64,000 nucleotides of DNA from Marinobacter sediminicola (GTDB taxonomy: Bacteria > Pseudomonadota > Gammaproteobacteria > Pseudomonadales > Oleiphilaceae). The stretch's first letter is position 1. Each line of letters begins with the position of its first letter. The stretch is from assembly GCF_031157525.1 (NCBI RefSeq), contig NZ_JAVIXR010000014.1, forward strand, positions 1 through 64,000, given 5' to 3'. Below the pieces are notes generated by a model. The model was not told where the DNA came from. It made no database searches and saw only the letters and a program-made list of their open reading frames with translations. Position numbers and translations under genes: made by a program. Below, one piece after another: positions 10,038 to 19,700 of the stretch.

Positions 10038-10871
10038 ATGAGATCAGGTGTTCGTTTACTGCTACTTTCTACACTGGTTGTTTTAATCAGTGCCTGCGCC
10101 TCCAAGGGGCCAGAGGAAGTGCTTCCGGAAAAAACCTATTACGACAATGCCCGCCAGGCAATGAACTCTGGCAACTTCAACGAAGCCGAGCAGAATCTTG
10201 ACTCCCTGGAGACCTACTACCCTTTCGGCCGATACGCCGAACAGGCTCAGCTTGACCTTATATATGCCCGCTACCAAAACCTTGATCTTGAAGGTTCCCG
10301 CGCCGCAGCAGATCGCTTCCTGCGCCTGAACCCTCAAAGTGACCACGCAGATTATGCTCTGTACATGCGCGGGCTCGCTTCTTATAACCTGGATATCGGC
10401 CTGGCCGCACGTTATTTCTCGATTGATGTTGCAGCTCGGGATGCTGGGGAGCAACTACAGTCCTTCCGTGATTTCAGTGAGCTGTTAAACCGTTACCCGG
10501 AAAGCGAATACGCGGCAGACGCAAGGCAACGCATGATCGCAGTTCGCAACCGTATGGCGGAGCTGGAGCTGCACGCAGCACGCTATTACATCAAGCGGGA
10601 AGCATATGTGGCAGCTAACAACAGGGCACGCTACATCGTAGAGAACTACCCTACATCACCTGCAGTTGAAGATGCTTTGATAGTTCTGGCAGAAACCTTT
10701 GACTTCCTTAAGTTCAAAAAAGGCTCTCAAGATGCTGTAGCACTGCTTCGCCAGAACTTCCCGGAAAGCGACGCCTTCAACAGCGATGGCGAGTTTGAAG
10801 CCAACCTGCTGAAGCGAGAAAACCGCTCACTCTCCAGTGTGGTTACCTTCGGAATCCTGGGCGACGAATAA
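10038..10871 (+). CDS. bamD: Outer membrane protein assembly factor BamD (lipoprotein)
   Basis: Essential lipoprotein of the BAM complex that inserts beta-barrel proteins into the outer membrane. From the ATG at 10038 the protein has 277 residues and starts with a lipoprotein signal, MRSGVRLLLLSTLVVLISAC, with lipobox ISAC. TPR-like repeats follow (ARQAMNSGNFNEAEQNLDSL and so on). The frame is open for 45 codons upstream, but that part lacks homology and signal-peptide character and spans the promoter. The gene converges with nadE, leaving only 12 nt between stops. Confidence 0.95.
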   Translation: MRSGVRLLLLSTLVVLISACASKGPEEVLPEKTYYDNARQAMNSGNFNEAEQNLDSLETYYPFGRYAEQAQLDLIYARYQNLDLEGSRAAADRFLRLNPQSDHADYALYMRGLASYNLDIGLAARYFSIDVAARDAGEQLQSFRDFSELLNRYPESEYAADARQRMIAVRNRMAELELHAARYYIKREAYVAANNRARYIVENYPTSPAVEDALIVLAETFDFLKFKKGSQDAVALLRQNFPESDAFNSDGEFEANLLKRENRSLSSVVTFGILGDE

Positions 10872-10883
10872 CAACCCAGTCTT

Positions 10884-12548
10884 TCAATTGCCGCTTTTCC
10901 ACCCACTGGTGATGGGATAGCGGCGATCCTTGCCAAACCCGCGCTCAGTAATACGAATCCCAATAGGTGCCTGCCGGCGCTTGTATTCGTTAAGATCCAC
11001 CAAGCGGATAACACGGGTAACATCCGCCGGATCAAAACCTTCTGCAACAATCGCATCTGCGCTGAAATCCCTCTCGACATAAAGATTCAGAATCTGATCG
11101 AGCACATCGTAACCCGGAAGATTGTCTTCATCCTTCTGGTCTGGAGCCAGCTCCGCAGAGGGTGGTCTCGTTATCACGCGTTCAGGAATCACCTGAGAAA
11201 CAGAATTCCGATACCAGGCAAGACGAAAAACCAGCGTCTTGGGAACATCCTTGAGCACATCAAAGCCGCCAGCCATATCGCCGTAAAGGGTCGAGTAGCC
11301 TACCGCCAACTCGCTCTTGTTGCCGGTAGTAAGCACTAGCGACCCAAACTTGTTGGAAAGCGACATAAGCATAACGCCGCGAATACGCGCTTGCAGATTT
11401 TGCTCGGTGGTGTCGATTGCTGTGCCCTCAAATGGCTCTGCCAGCGCCGCCATAAAAGATTCATACATCGGCTCTATTGAGTAAACATCGTACTGAACGC
11501 CCATGGCCAAAGCCTGAGCTTCTGCATCCTCCAGACTGATATCCGAGGTGTACCGGAACGGCATCATGACAGCGCGCACACGCTCCGGCCCCAGTGCATC
11601 CACCGCCACCGCCAGAGCTACAGCAGAATCTATACCACCGGAGAGACCAAGAACCACCGACTTGAACCCGTTCTTGTTGACGTAATCGCGAACGCCTGTC
11701 ACCAATGCGCTGTATACATTCTCTTCCAGCGCCGGTTCTGCTGGAAGGGGCTGGGAGACAGGCTGGCAGTGCCGCTCATATAGAAAATCTACCGGAAACA
11801 GGCCCTCGGTGAATTGAGGAGCTTCTACCGCGAGAGATCCAGAATGGTCGTAAACCATAGAGCCACCATCAAATACCAGCTCATCCTGAGCTCCCACCAG
11901 ATTGGTGTAAACGATGCTCACCTGATTCTCCCGGGACTTGCGCTCAAGTAACGCCTTTCTGCGGGCCTGCTTGTCGATATCATAGGGGGATGCATTCAGG
12001 TTAATGATCAACCGCGCACCTGCAGCTGCAGCATCTTCAACAGGGCCATCTGCCCAAATGTCTTCACAAACCGTCAGGCCAACCGGTACGCCACAGATAT
12101 TGACCACCACAGCCCCCACGCCCTCGGAAAAATAGCGCTTTTCATCAAACACCTGATAATTCGGTGGGAATCGCTTGAAATAACGCCCGGTTATTTCACC
12201 TCCTTCGATCACCACCGCCGCATTGAAGAGCAAACCACCACTTCGTATCGGTGCTCCGAAAACAATTGCCGCGCCAAGCTCCGCCGCTTGCAAGCGCTCC
12301 AGCGCCTCACCCACGCGCAACTCCATGCTAGGCCGCAGCAAGAGGTCTTCCGGTGGATACCCGGTAATACTGAGCTCAGGAAACACAACAATGTCGGCGT
12401 GTTCATCAGCGCGCGCGCGCTTAGTTGCATCAATAATCCGGCCGGTGTTACCGGGAATGTCCCCCACAAGAAAATCCAATTGCGCCATCACAACCCTCAG
12501 GCTGCGGGTTGATGCAGGGGAATACGGCGTGCTCCCGGAAACAGACAT
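10884..12548 (-). CDS. nadE: Glutamine-dependent NAD+ synthase
   Basis: Last step of NAD synthesis: amidates nicotinate adenine dinucleotide with ATP, using ammonia freed from glutamine. The N-terminal nitrilase-type glutaminase domain (about 20-270) shows the Glu-Lys-Cys triad regions VVFPELS, KRFPPN and TVCEDIW. The C-terminal synthetase has the PP-loop LGLSGGIDSAV. I place the start at ATG 12548 (MSVSGSTPY) because AGGAG lies 7 nt upstream, giving 554 residues. Longer readings run through the promoter and toward pilS. The two-domain form means it need not rely on free ammonia. Confidence 0.94.
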   Translation of the reverse strand: MSVSGSTPYSPASTRSLRVVMAQLDFLVGDIPGNTGRIIDATKRARADEHADIVVFPELSITGYPPEDLLLRPSMELRVGEALERLQAAELGAAIVFGAPIRSGGLLFNAAVVIEGGEITGRYFKRFPPNYQVFDEKRYFSEGVGAVVVNICGVPVGLTVCEDIWADGPVEDAAAAGARLIINLNASPYDIDKQARRKALLERKSRENQVSIVYTNLVGAQDELVFDGGSMVYDHSGSLAVEAPQFTEGLFPVDFLYERHCQPVSQPLPAEPALEENVYSALVTGVRDYVNKNGFKSVVLGLSGGIDSAVALAVAVDALGPERVRAVMMPFRYTSDISLEDAEAQALAMGVQYDVYSIEPMYESFMAALAEPFEGTAIDTTEQNLQARIRGVMLMSLSNKFGSLVLTTGNKSELAVGYSTLYGDMAGGFDVLKDVPKTLVFRLAWYRNSVSQVIPERVITRPPSAELAPDQKDEDNLPGYDVLDQILNLYVERDFSADAIVAEGFDPADVTRVIRLVDLNEYKRRQAPIGIRITERGFGKDRRYPITSGWKSGN

Positions 12549-12584
12549 ACTTTGGCTCCTGTAACTCATTGCCACGAAAAGGCT

Positions 12585-12590
12585 ATTATA
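12585..12590 (-). promoter_or_regulatory. Likely -10 element of nadE
   Basis: Perfect TATAAT on the minus strand, 37 nt upstream of the chosen nadE ATG in the divergent nadE-pilS gap (93 nt). The -35 at 17-nt spacing (AGAAAT) is poor, so the promoter may need an activator or be weak. Confidence 0.35.
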
Positions 12591-12641
12591 CCCTCCCATA
12601 GACCCTGATTTCTTCCGCTCAACAACGGATTTCTGAAAACC

Positions 12642-14282
12642 ATGGCGACAGACACGGTATCGGCAGTCAAAACCGGCAAACGCCCCGCCGGCATGCAGCA
12701 GACTAGACTGTTTCGCATCTACAACCATTACCGGCTTGTGATCAGCCTTATGCTGGCGGCTCTGCTATTCGCTGAACCGGTGAGCCTTGATACCCAATTT
12801 CGATACCTTGAGTACTATCAGTTTGGCGTGGTGGGTTACTTTGCTTTAAACAGCTTTGTTGCGATGGTTATGCTCGCAGGGTTTCAGCCAACTCAACGGC
12901 ACATTACCCTCTCCATACTCCTGGACATTCTTGTAATGCACGGGCTGCTATTTGCTAGCACCGGCATAACCAGTGGCCTGGCCAACCTTGTGATCATCTC
13001 AGTAGCAGCGGGCAATATTCTTACCCCCAGCCGAATGGGCACCTTCTACGCAGCTCTTGCCGCAATTTGCTCACTCGGTATTTCAGGCTGGGCGATTCTG
13101 ACTGTTGATGGGAACGGCGATGACATAGTCCGCGCCGGCTCCTTCGGCATTCTGTACTTTGCGGCCGCATTCGTTCTACAAAACATTTCTCGGAGAATGA
13201 TGCGCAGCGAAGCGCTCGCCACCAGCCGCGCCAAGAGCATTGTAGAGTTGGAGCAGATCAACCAACAGATTATTCAGCGCATGCGTACCGGCATTCTTGT
13301 GCTCGATCGATATGGGCAGGTGAGGCTCGCAAACGCTGCTGCAGAGGAGTTACTTTTCGGAATCCCAACAGATCTAGCCCGACACACCACGCGCTCCCGA
13401 ACCCTTCCCCAGGCGCTGAAATCGGGGCTGGACGCTTGGCTAAAGCACCCTGAAATGCGGACAAAACCTTTCCAACCCGCGCCTACCTCGCCACTTTTAC
13501 AGGTAAGCTTCACCCAGCTCGACCCGGAACCTGGTGAACAGATTCTTGTATTTATTGAAGATATGAGCAAGGTGACCCAGCAGGCGCAGCAAATGAAACT
13601 GGCCTCTCTGGGACGCCTCACTGCCGGTATCGCCCACGAAATTCGCAACCCCCTCGGGGCCATAAGCCACGCAGCCCAACTGATGGAAGAGTCGCCTCAT
13701 CTTGATGCCAGCGACTTGCAAATGCTGGACATCATTCGGCGGCACTCGCGCCGGGTAAATGGCATTATAGAAAACGTGCTCAGCCTTTCCCGTCGCAGAC
13801 CTGCAAATGCAGATCTGGTTGATGTCGCAATCTGGCTGGCAGAATACAGAGCTGACTTCCTGCAAACTCAAAAAGAAACCGACCCTCCTGCTGATGTAAT
13901 ATTGAGCGTCGAGCCGCACATCCCCGACGCACGATTTGATAAAAGCCAGATTGAGCAGGTACTGGTAAACTTGTGTGACAACGGCCTGCGATACAGCCAG
14001 CAGCATTCAGGTGAACGGAAAATCGAACTGCGGGCGGGTGCCACAACAGATGGGGAGCGTACCTACTTGGATGTGAGGGACTTTGGCCCTGGCATTGCGC
14101 CGGAATTCCGCCATTCGGTTTTCGAACCGTTTTACACAACGGACAAAGGTGGCACTGGCCTCGGGCTTTATCTGGCCAGAGAACTGTGTGAGGCTAACCA
14201 GGTCCACTTGTCCTTGATCGAAGACGAGCAGCCAGGCTGCTGTTTTCGCATCACCTTTGCCCACCCTGGACGAATGATCTGA
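12642..14282 (+). CDS. pilS: Sensor histidine kinase PilS, type IV pilus two-component system
   Basis: Membrane sensor kinase that, with PilR, controls pilin transcription in Pseudomonas-type systems. About six hydrophobic segments (roughly 30-185) are followed by a PAS-like segment (GILVLDRYGQVRLANAAAEE). The HisKA domain has the phospho-acceptor His332 in GIAHEIRNPLG. The HATPase domain shows DNGLRYS, DFGPGIAP and GGTGLGLYLA. Length is 546 residues. Assignment to PilS rests on the six-segment N-terminus, the following pilR and the adjacent pilin cluster. No clear ribosome site marks the start; an ATG at codon 18 is an alternative. Confidence 0.92.
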   Translation: MATDTVSAVKTGKRPAGMQQTRLFRIYNHYRLVISLMLAALLFAEPVSLDTQFRYLEYYQFGVVGYFALNSFVAMVMLAGFQPTQRHITLSILLDILVMHGLLFASTGITSGLANLVIISVAAGNILTPSRMGTFYAALAAICSLGISGWAILTVDGNGDDIVRAGSFGILYFAAAFVLQNISRRMMRSEALATSRAKSIVELEQINQQIIQRMRTGILVLDRYGQVRLANAAAEELLFGIPTDLARHTTRSRTLPQALKSGLDAWLKHPEMRTKPFQPAPTSPLLQVSFTQLDPEPGEQILVFIEDMSKVTQQAQQMKLASLGRLTAGIAHEIRNPLGAISHAAQLMEESPHLDASDLQMLDIIRRHSRRVNGIIENVLSLSRRRPANADLVDVAIWLAEYRADFLQTQKETDPPADVILSVEPHIPDARFDKSQIEQVLVNLCDNGLRYSQQHSGERKIELRAGATTDGERTYLDVRDFGPGIAPEFRHSVFEPFYTTDKGGTGLGLYLARELCEANQVHLSLIEDEQPGCCFRITFAHPGRMI

Positions 14283-14302
14283 CAAGGAACGAGCACGACA
14301 AG

Positions 14303-15685
14303 ATGACCACCTATACCGCGCTGATTGTTGATGACGAACCGGATATCCGGGATCTTCTTGAGATTACCCTTACCCGCATGGGTATAGAAACACTGACTGC
14401 TCCCGATATTACCAGCGCACTCAAATTGCTGGAAACCCACAGCCCCCAGCTTTGCCTGACCGACATGAACCTGCCGGATGGCAACGGTATAGAACTGGTG
14501 CAATGGATCCAGAAGCATCGGCCAAGCACGCCAGTGGCGGTTATCACCGCGTATGGCAGCATGGACACTGCCATCGAGTCGCTGAAAGCGGGTGCATTCG
14601 ATTTCGTTTCCAAGCCGGTGGAGCTGTCCAGACTTAGAGAGTTAGTTAACAGCGCGCTTAAACTGACCAAAACCGAATCAAGTGTTGACGACACCACGGA
14701 TGAGCCAGGGCTTTTGCTTGGCAATTCCACGCAGATAAAGAAACTGCGCAACCAGACCCGCAAACTTGCCAGAAGCCAGGCCCCAGTGTTTATCAATGGC
14801 GAATCCGGCAGCGGTAAAGAACTGGTAGCCCGAATGATTCACCTGCAGGGCCCACGCAGAGACGGGCCCTTTATTGCCGTTAACTGTGGCGCCATTCCCT
14901 CCGAGCTGATGGAAAGTGAATTCTTTGGGCATAAAAAAGGCAGTTTTACAGGCGCCGTTGACAACAAGGATGGGCTCTTCCGCTCTGCAAACGGCGGCAC
15001 TCTTTTTTTGGACGAAGTAGCTGACTTGCCGCTGGCCATGCAGGTAAAACTGCTGCGCGCCATCCAGGAAAAAGCCGTGCGACCGGTTGGTGACACGAAA
15101 GAACTGCCCGTCGACATACGCTTGCTTAGCGCGACTCATCAAAACCTGGCCGATCTTGTTCAGGAAGGCGCCTTTCGGCAAGATCTATTTTACCGGATTA
15201 ACGTGATTGAACTGGCAGTGCCGCCCTTGCGGGACCGCCTGGATGATATTGAGCTGCTGGCGAACCACATTCTTGACCGCATTGCGCGGGAATACGAATG
15301 TGATTCAGCAACCCTTACCCCAGACGCCATAAATCGGCTGAAGGAACATAATTTCCCAGGCAACGTGCGGGAACTGGAAAATATACTGGAGCGCGCTTTT
15401 ACCTTGTGCGATGCAGATCGGATCAGTGCTTCTGACCTGCATCTGGGTGGTAACCGTGCCGCAGGCGCACCTGCAAATGCTGCCGGTGACGCCACCTCCC
15501 AGGCTAACCCTTCGTTAATCCCGGAAGGGAACATCGATTTGGAAGGATATCTGGAGTCTATCGAGCGCCAGGCTATTGAGAAAGCGCTGGAGGCGACTCG
15601 CTGGAATAAGACGGCGGCAGCGAAGAAACTGGGGATCAGTTTTCGGGCGCTGAGGTATAGGTTGAAGAAATTGGGGATGGAGTGA
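14303..15685 (+). CDS. pilR: Sigma54-dependent response regulator PilR
   Basis: NtrC-family activator paired with PilS; relatives activate pilA from a sigma54 promoter. The receiver domain has acceptor Asp54 (LTDMNLPDG). The AAA+ domain has Walker A GESGSGKE and a sigma54-contact loop reading GSFTGA instead of the generic GAFTGA. The C-terminal Fis-type helix-turn-helix is NKTAAAKKLGISFRALRYR. The 460-residue length is normal. It starts 20 nt after pilS, so the two are co-transcribed. No pilA is in the window, so its main target must lie elsewhere. Confidence 0.95.
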   Translation: MTTYTALIVDDEPDIRDLLEITLTRMGIETLTAPDITSALKLLETHSPQLCLTDMNLPDGNGIELVQWIQKHRPSTPVAVITAYGSMDTAIESLKAGAFDFVSKPVELSRLRELVNSALKLTKTESSVDDTTDEPGLLLGNSTQIKKLRNQTRKLARSQAPVFINGESGSGKELVARMIHLQGPRRDGPFIAVNCGAIPSELMESEFFGHKKGSFTGAVDNKDGLFRSANGGTLFLDEVADLPLAMQVKLLRAIQEKAVRPVGDTKELPVDIRLLSATHQNLADLVQEGAFRQDLFYRINVIELAVPPLRDRLDDIELLANHILDRIAREYECDSATLTPDAINRLKEHNFPGNVRELENILERAFTLCDADRISASDLHLGGNRAAGAPANAAGDATSQANPSLIPEGNIDLEGYLESIERQAIEKALEATRWNKTAAAKKLGISFRALRYRLKKLGME

Positions 15686-15694
15686 ATAATACTC

Positions 15695-15719
15695 AGGCGC
15701 TTTCAGGATGAAAACGCCT
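15695..15719 (+). other. Hairpin between pilR and fimT
   Basis: AGGCGCTTT (15695-15703) and AAAACGCCT (15711-15719) form a 9-bp stem with one mismatch and a 7-nt loop. No T-run follows, so it could be a weak terminator, an mRNA stabiliser or chance. A good AAGGAGG ribosome site for fimT follows at 15728-15734. Confidence 0.35.
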
Positions 15720-15738
15720 AATTTGCCAAGGAGGCTAC

Positions 15739-16293
15739 ATGACTGTTGTTCAAAACCGCGGCTTAACACTTGTTGAGCTTTTAATCACTTTGACCATTCT
15801 TTCCGTTGTGTTCAGCATTGCTCTTCCAGCCATGAATCGCGAGGTTTCCAAGTCACGTCAGCGCGAACTGGTTGCAACCTACAACGGTGCCTTTTCATTT
15901 GCCCGTTCACAGGCCGTACATACCGGAACTTTTGTGACCATCTGCCCTTTGTCCTCTAACAACCAATGCGTTGACGACTGGGCGCTACCCGCTGCAATAT
16001 TCCCGGATCAGGACAAAGACCTGCGCCCGGATAGCAACACTGTATGGAAGCTCATTTCACCTGTGTCTAATTATCGCATCACATCCCGCACAGGGGGACG
16101 AGGCTATTTGACGTTCGGGCCCAACGGCCTCACCCATGGAGCCAGCGGCTCGTTAATCGCCTGCCCGGTACAGAGCTCACGGCAGCCCATGAGCTATCTC
16201 GGTGTAAATCGCGGCGGGCGCTTCCATGCGGTTCACGATGACAACTTTGACAATAAAATCCGGCTATCCTGGGGCGCACTGATTCAATGCTAA
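15739..16293 (+). CDS. fimT: Type IV minor pilin of GspH/FimT family
   Basis: Prepilin-like protein of 184 residues. A short leader MTVVQNRG precedes the prepilin peptidase site G/LTLVELLITL with Glu at mature position 5, then one hydrophobic helix and a GspH/FimT C-terminal domain with Cys pairs near residues 74, 82, 141 and 184. FimT homologs are low-abundance pilins, implicated in DNA uptake in some bacteria. It lies 53 nt after pilR on the plus strand and converges on pilE, separate from the main minor pilin operon. fimT versus fimU naming is by position and so tentative. Confidence 0.8.
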   Translation: MTVVQNRGLTLVELLITLTILSVVFSIALPAMNREVSKSRQRELVATYNGAFSFARSQAVHTGTFVTICPLSSNNQCVDDWALPAAIFPDQDKDLRPDSNTVWKLISPVSNYRITSRTGGRGYLTFGPNGLTHGASGSLIACPVQSSRQPMSYLGVNRGGRFHAVHDDNFDNKIRLSWGALIQC

Positions 16294-16308
16294 CCCCAAG
16301 GGCAACCC

Positions 16309-16764
16309 CTACTTTTTCCAGTTCGTCTCGCCGGTACCGATAGCGCCACTGTTATCTATATCCCAGCGTCTGACCCCCTGATTGTTTAGGTCCAGAAACC
16401 CATCTCCGGCTTGAGCATTCACCGGGGTTGCCTGTACCACGAAGCCCGTATCTGCTGCACTCACAATTGTCAGATTATAGTATGGGTTTCCTCCAACTTC
16501 GGGCACCTGGTCGTAATATATGCTTGGCGCCCCAGTATCTCCGCCGCCAGCCCCAGCCCCCTTATAACTATTATTGGCCGTAAAGTGCCGCTCCATGGCG
16601 GCTGCGAGCCCCATCAGGGCTGATTGGGCTTCAGCTCTGCGGGCAGACTTCACATGCTCCTGATAAGAAGGGTAAGCCACCGCAGCAATAATGCCGACAA
16701 TCGCTACCACTATCATCACCTCTATCAAGGTAAACCCTTGATTAACACGACTGCGAAACCCCAT
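16309..16764 (-). CDS. pilE: Type IV minor pilin PilE
   Basis: Prepilin of 151 residues with leader MGFRSRVNQG, cleavage site G/FTLIEVMIVVAIVGIIAA (Glu5 present) and a PilE-type C-terminal domain. In Pseudomonas it primes pilus assembly together with the other minor pilins and PilY1. Start choice: the ATG at 16764 overlaps the pilY1 stop (TGATG). A GTG one codon earlier is also possible and is 8 nt from GGAGG. Last gene of the minor pilin operon. Confidence 0.88.
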   Translation of the reverse strand: MGFRSRVNQGFTLIEVMIVVAIVGIIAAVAYPSYQEHVKSARRAEAQSALMGLAAAMERHFTANNSYKGAGAGGGDTGAPSIYYDQVPEVGGNPYYNLTIVSAADTGFVVQATPVNAQAGDGFLDLNNQGVRRWDIDNSGAIGTGETNWKK

Positions 16765-19700
16765 CACTCAACTTCCCTCCAGAATGTTTGGGTAAAGGTA
16801 TTACTGTCTGCTACCGGCTCACAGTTTGTACCAACGCAAATGAACGCATTCTTTTTTATTCTCAACAGTGATGGAGACGGGGGTATCCCGGGAATTGGCA
16901 CATCCTTGCTGCGGTCATCTTTGGTGAGTTCAGAATCCTTACCGATGCTGTCATAATTACGAACAGGCCGTCCATCGCGCAATGAAACCGAGTAGAGCCG
17001 AGCCCTGCCGGTTGATGGCGCACACGCCGAAAGTGTAGCTGCAGGCTCATAAGTTGTGAACGTAGCCACCCCATCTACAACAAGACTTGAGGAAAGGATT
17101 TTTTCCCCGCTATTTTCCAAATGGAGCATCCAACCTTTCTTAGTGGACAGGTTTTGCTCCGCAGCAAGCTTCTCTGCATCAGTGCCCTGTCCAATTTTGT
17201 TATCAGTTATGTTCAAAAGGTCGCTCTCAGTATGCGTGGTGTATTTCACATTACCAGATGCGTCGACCGGTGCCCCAAACAGCTCTGGAATCCGAAGCAT
17301 GTAAGCGCGATCGTTGATGACCTTGTTTAAAGGGTGGGCATGGTAGCCGGAACCAATCATCATCGTTAGGTAGCGCTTACCCCAATAACGGCTGATCGCC
17401 AGATCCGGAGTGTGGTAAAAGCGTCGTGCATCCGCAACGCCACTGCCCGAGAAATCCGCAATGCGTCCGCCGTGTACCAGGGAGTTAGCGGGCTCGCCGT
17501 TGTTTAGGTCAAACCGCCATATCTGCCCGCCCATATCACCAACATAAACTTGGTCAGCAAGGCCATCTCCATCTATATCGAGTACTTTTGGAGATGCAGG
17601 GATGCTGTATTCCATTTGGCTAAGCTCAAGATCAGCACCTGAGCTCGTCGGGCCCGCCCACCACAACCGGGCACCAGTTTTAGCATCAACAACATACAGG
17701 GCACGGCCTACGCTGTCCTTGGTGCGAGTGGAAACGCTGTCCTGATTGTCATCGTACCCGCCAGCGAAAAACAGAACATCTTTAATGGTTCCATCGAGGT
17801 TTATTTTGCTTTTCACGGGGGTGGACCAGGTTTCGCCAAGCTCAGCAAACTGGCCAGAGCCTCCCGAGATATGCCACAGAGCCTTTGGGGCCGCTTTACT
17901 TGTAACGTCCAAAGCATAGTAGCTACGGCCACCTCGGCGCATGCCTGCATACAAATACACGTGATCCCCATCAGCAGCGCTAACAGCTCCACTTGGGTTT
18001 TTGACCCAACTAACTATGGACCCATCCATACCGTAAATGCGACTGGCCACGGCATTGCTATTTTCCATGAAGATGCGCTGATTCTTAAGCAATTCCGTCG
18101 GAATAAAGGCAAAATACGATTCGCCAGTTTCGCCATCGATGGCATGCAGATAACCTTGGTTGTCGCCGAAAAAAACAGCCGTATCCGGGTTCGCTTCTGT
18201 TCCACCATAAACAATCAACTTCGGTTCTGAGTGGAGGGGGTCAGCAACAAACTTACGAGCATCCGTGGTGTTGCTATCACCATTTTCATCCAGGACATCC
18301 TCACCTCGAATCCACCGTATCAGTGCCAACTGCTCTGCGTCCGACATGGCACTGTCCCCCAGCAGCGTCTTCGTTATGAAGGCAGTGTTGGCGGTCGTGA
18401 CAAGATTGTCATTCGCTGTCAGAGCTTTCCCGTTAGCCCAGGTATACACCTTCCTGTTATTCGTTACCGCCGGCAGTTTTGAACGCACGCCTCCTGCTGT
18501 TACAGCCTTCCCATCAGGTGCTTGCGCCCACCAACTCTGCGCCCCGTCTTTAAAGAAGCCGGTTGCCGGGTCAACTGCTTGATTGCCATTGACATCCACA
18601 ATGTCCCCGGTGCTGGATATCCTGTAGCGCTTCAGGTTACCTTGCCAAAGCGGGCGAGTATCTGGCTCAAAAACAGAATAGTAGAGTGCATCGAAGTGAT
18701 TCAGCCGGTTAAACGTGTTTACAGCAACACCAGGCGCAACGAAGGTACTGCTGGTATCGAGCACACTTCTAACAATATCATCAAAGGCATTTGCTAACTG
18801 CTGAGCATCGTTTGCCTGATAATACTTGCCACCACCAGCCGTTGCCGTGTCAGCCAGGAGGGGATCATTAATCTCGAACCCCACGGTATATGTGGTTATA
18901 GTCTGATCCCCAGCATATGCTGACGACATATCATTATTTTTCATGTAGCCCGCGATATCAGGAAGGCAATTGCGCGTACTATTACTACCACCAGTACAAG
19001 ACTTTCCTATTTCACTGATCATCGTAGCATTATGATTGGTATCCCTTGTTGGCTCTCCATCGGTCAACAGAATAATATTGTTGGACTGACACTCAAGTGA
19101 TATGGGGGATACATAACCGTTCTTCTGGCTTGCGATCGGATGTGAATCTAAAAACTGCTTGCCCCCCTGGTAGTATCGCATTGCTTCGAAGAGTGTTTCC
19201 GCCAGTGGCGTCCATGTATCGTGATCTAGACTATTAACGGCTGTTTTAAAAGCGCCGGCATTGGTAGCCACATTTTCGACCGGATTAAGGAGGTGCCCGC
19301 CTTCATCTGCACTCCCTCTTGTATTAAACGCCATCAAACCTATATTTACACCAGTAGTACTGTCCGCCAAATGGCGTGCCACACCCTTCATTACATCCAT
19401 GCGTGTCATCTTTACTGTTCCGCCGCTCGTCGCCTGCCAGTTACGGTAGTTAGCGGAAAAGTAATTTCTAGCTGTAAACTTAGACCAGTTATTTATGCTA
19501 GACCTATCATCATCTGCCTGGCAATCAGTCGTACTATTATTAACATTATCTTTATTGAAGCTATTCCATTTATTATTATAATAATAAGCCATCCTGTAGC
19601 TCTTCAACTCACCAACCTGATCAATTCTATTGAGCATGTCCGCGCACTCAATAACTGAGCGCCTAACTGTATACCACGTATTATCCTGTTTATAGTAAAC

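Noticed and set aside
12549..12728. N-terminal extension of nadE by 60 codons
   Set aside because: It crosses the TATAAT element and overlaps pilS; AGGAG supports the start at 12548.
16895..16910. Sigma54-like TTGGCAC-N4-TTGCT on the plus strand
   Set aside because: GG-to-GC spacing is one base short of the strict sigma54 spacing, and it lies antisense inside pilY1 with no plus-strand gene to drive.
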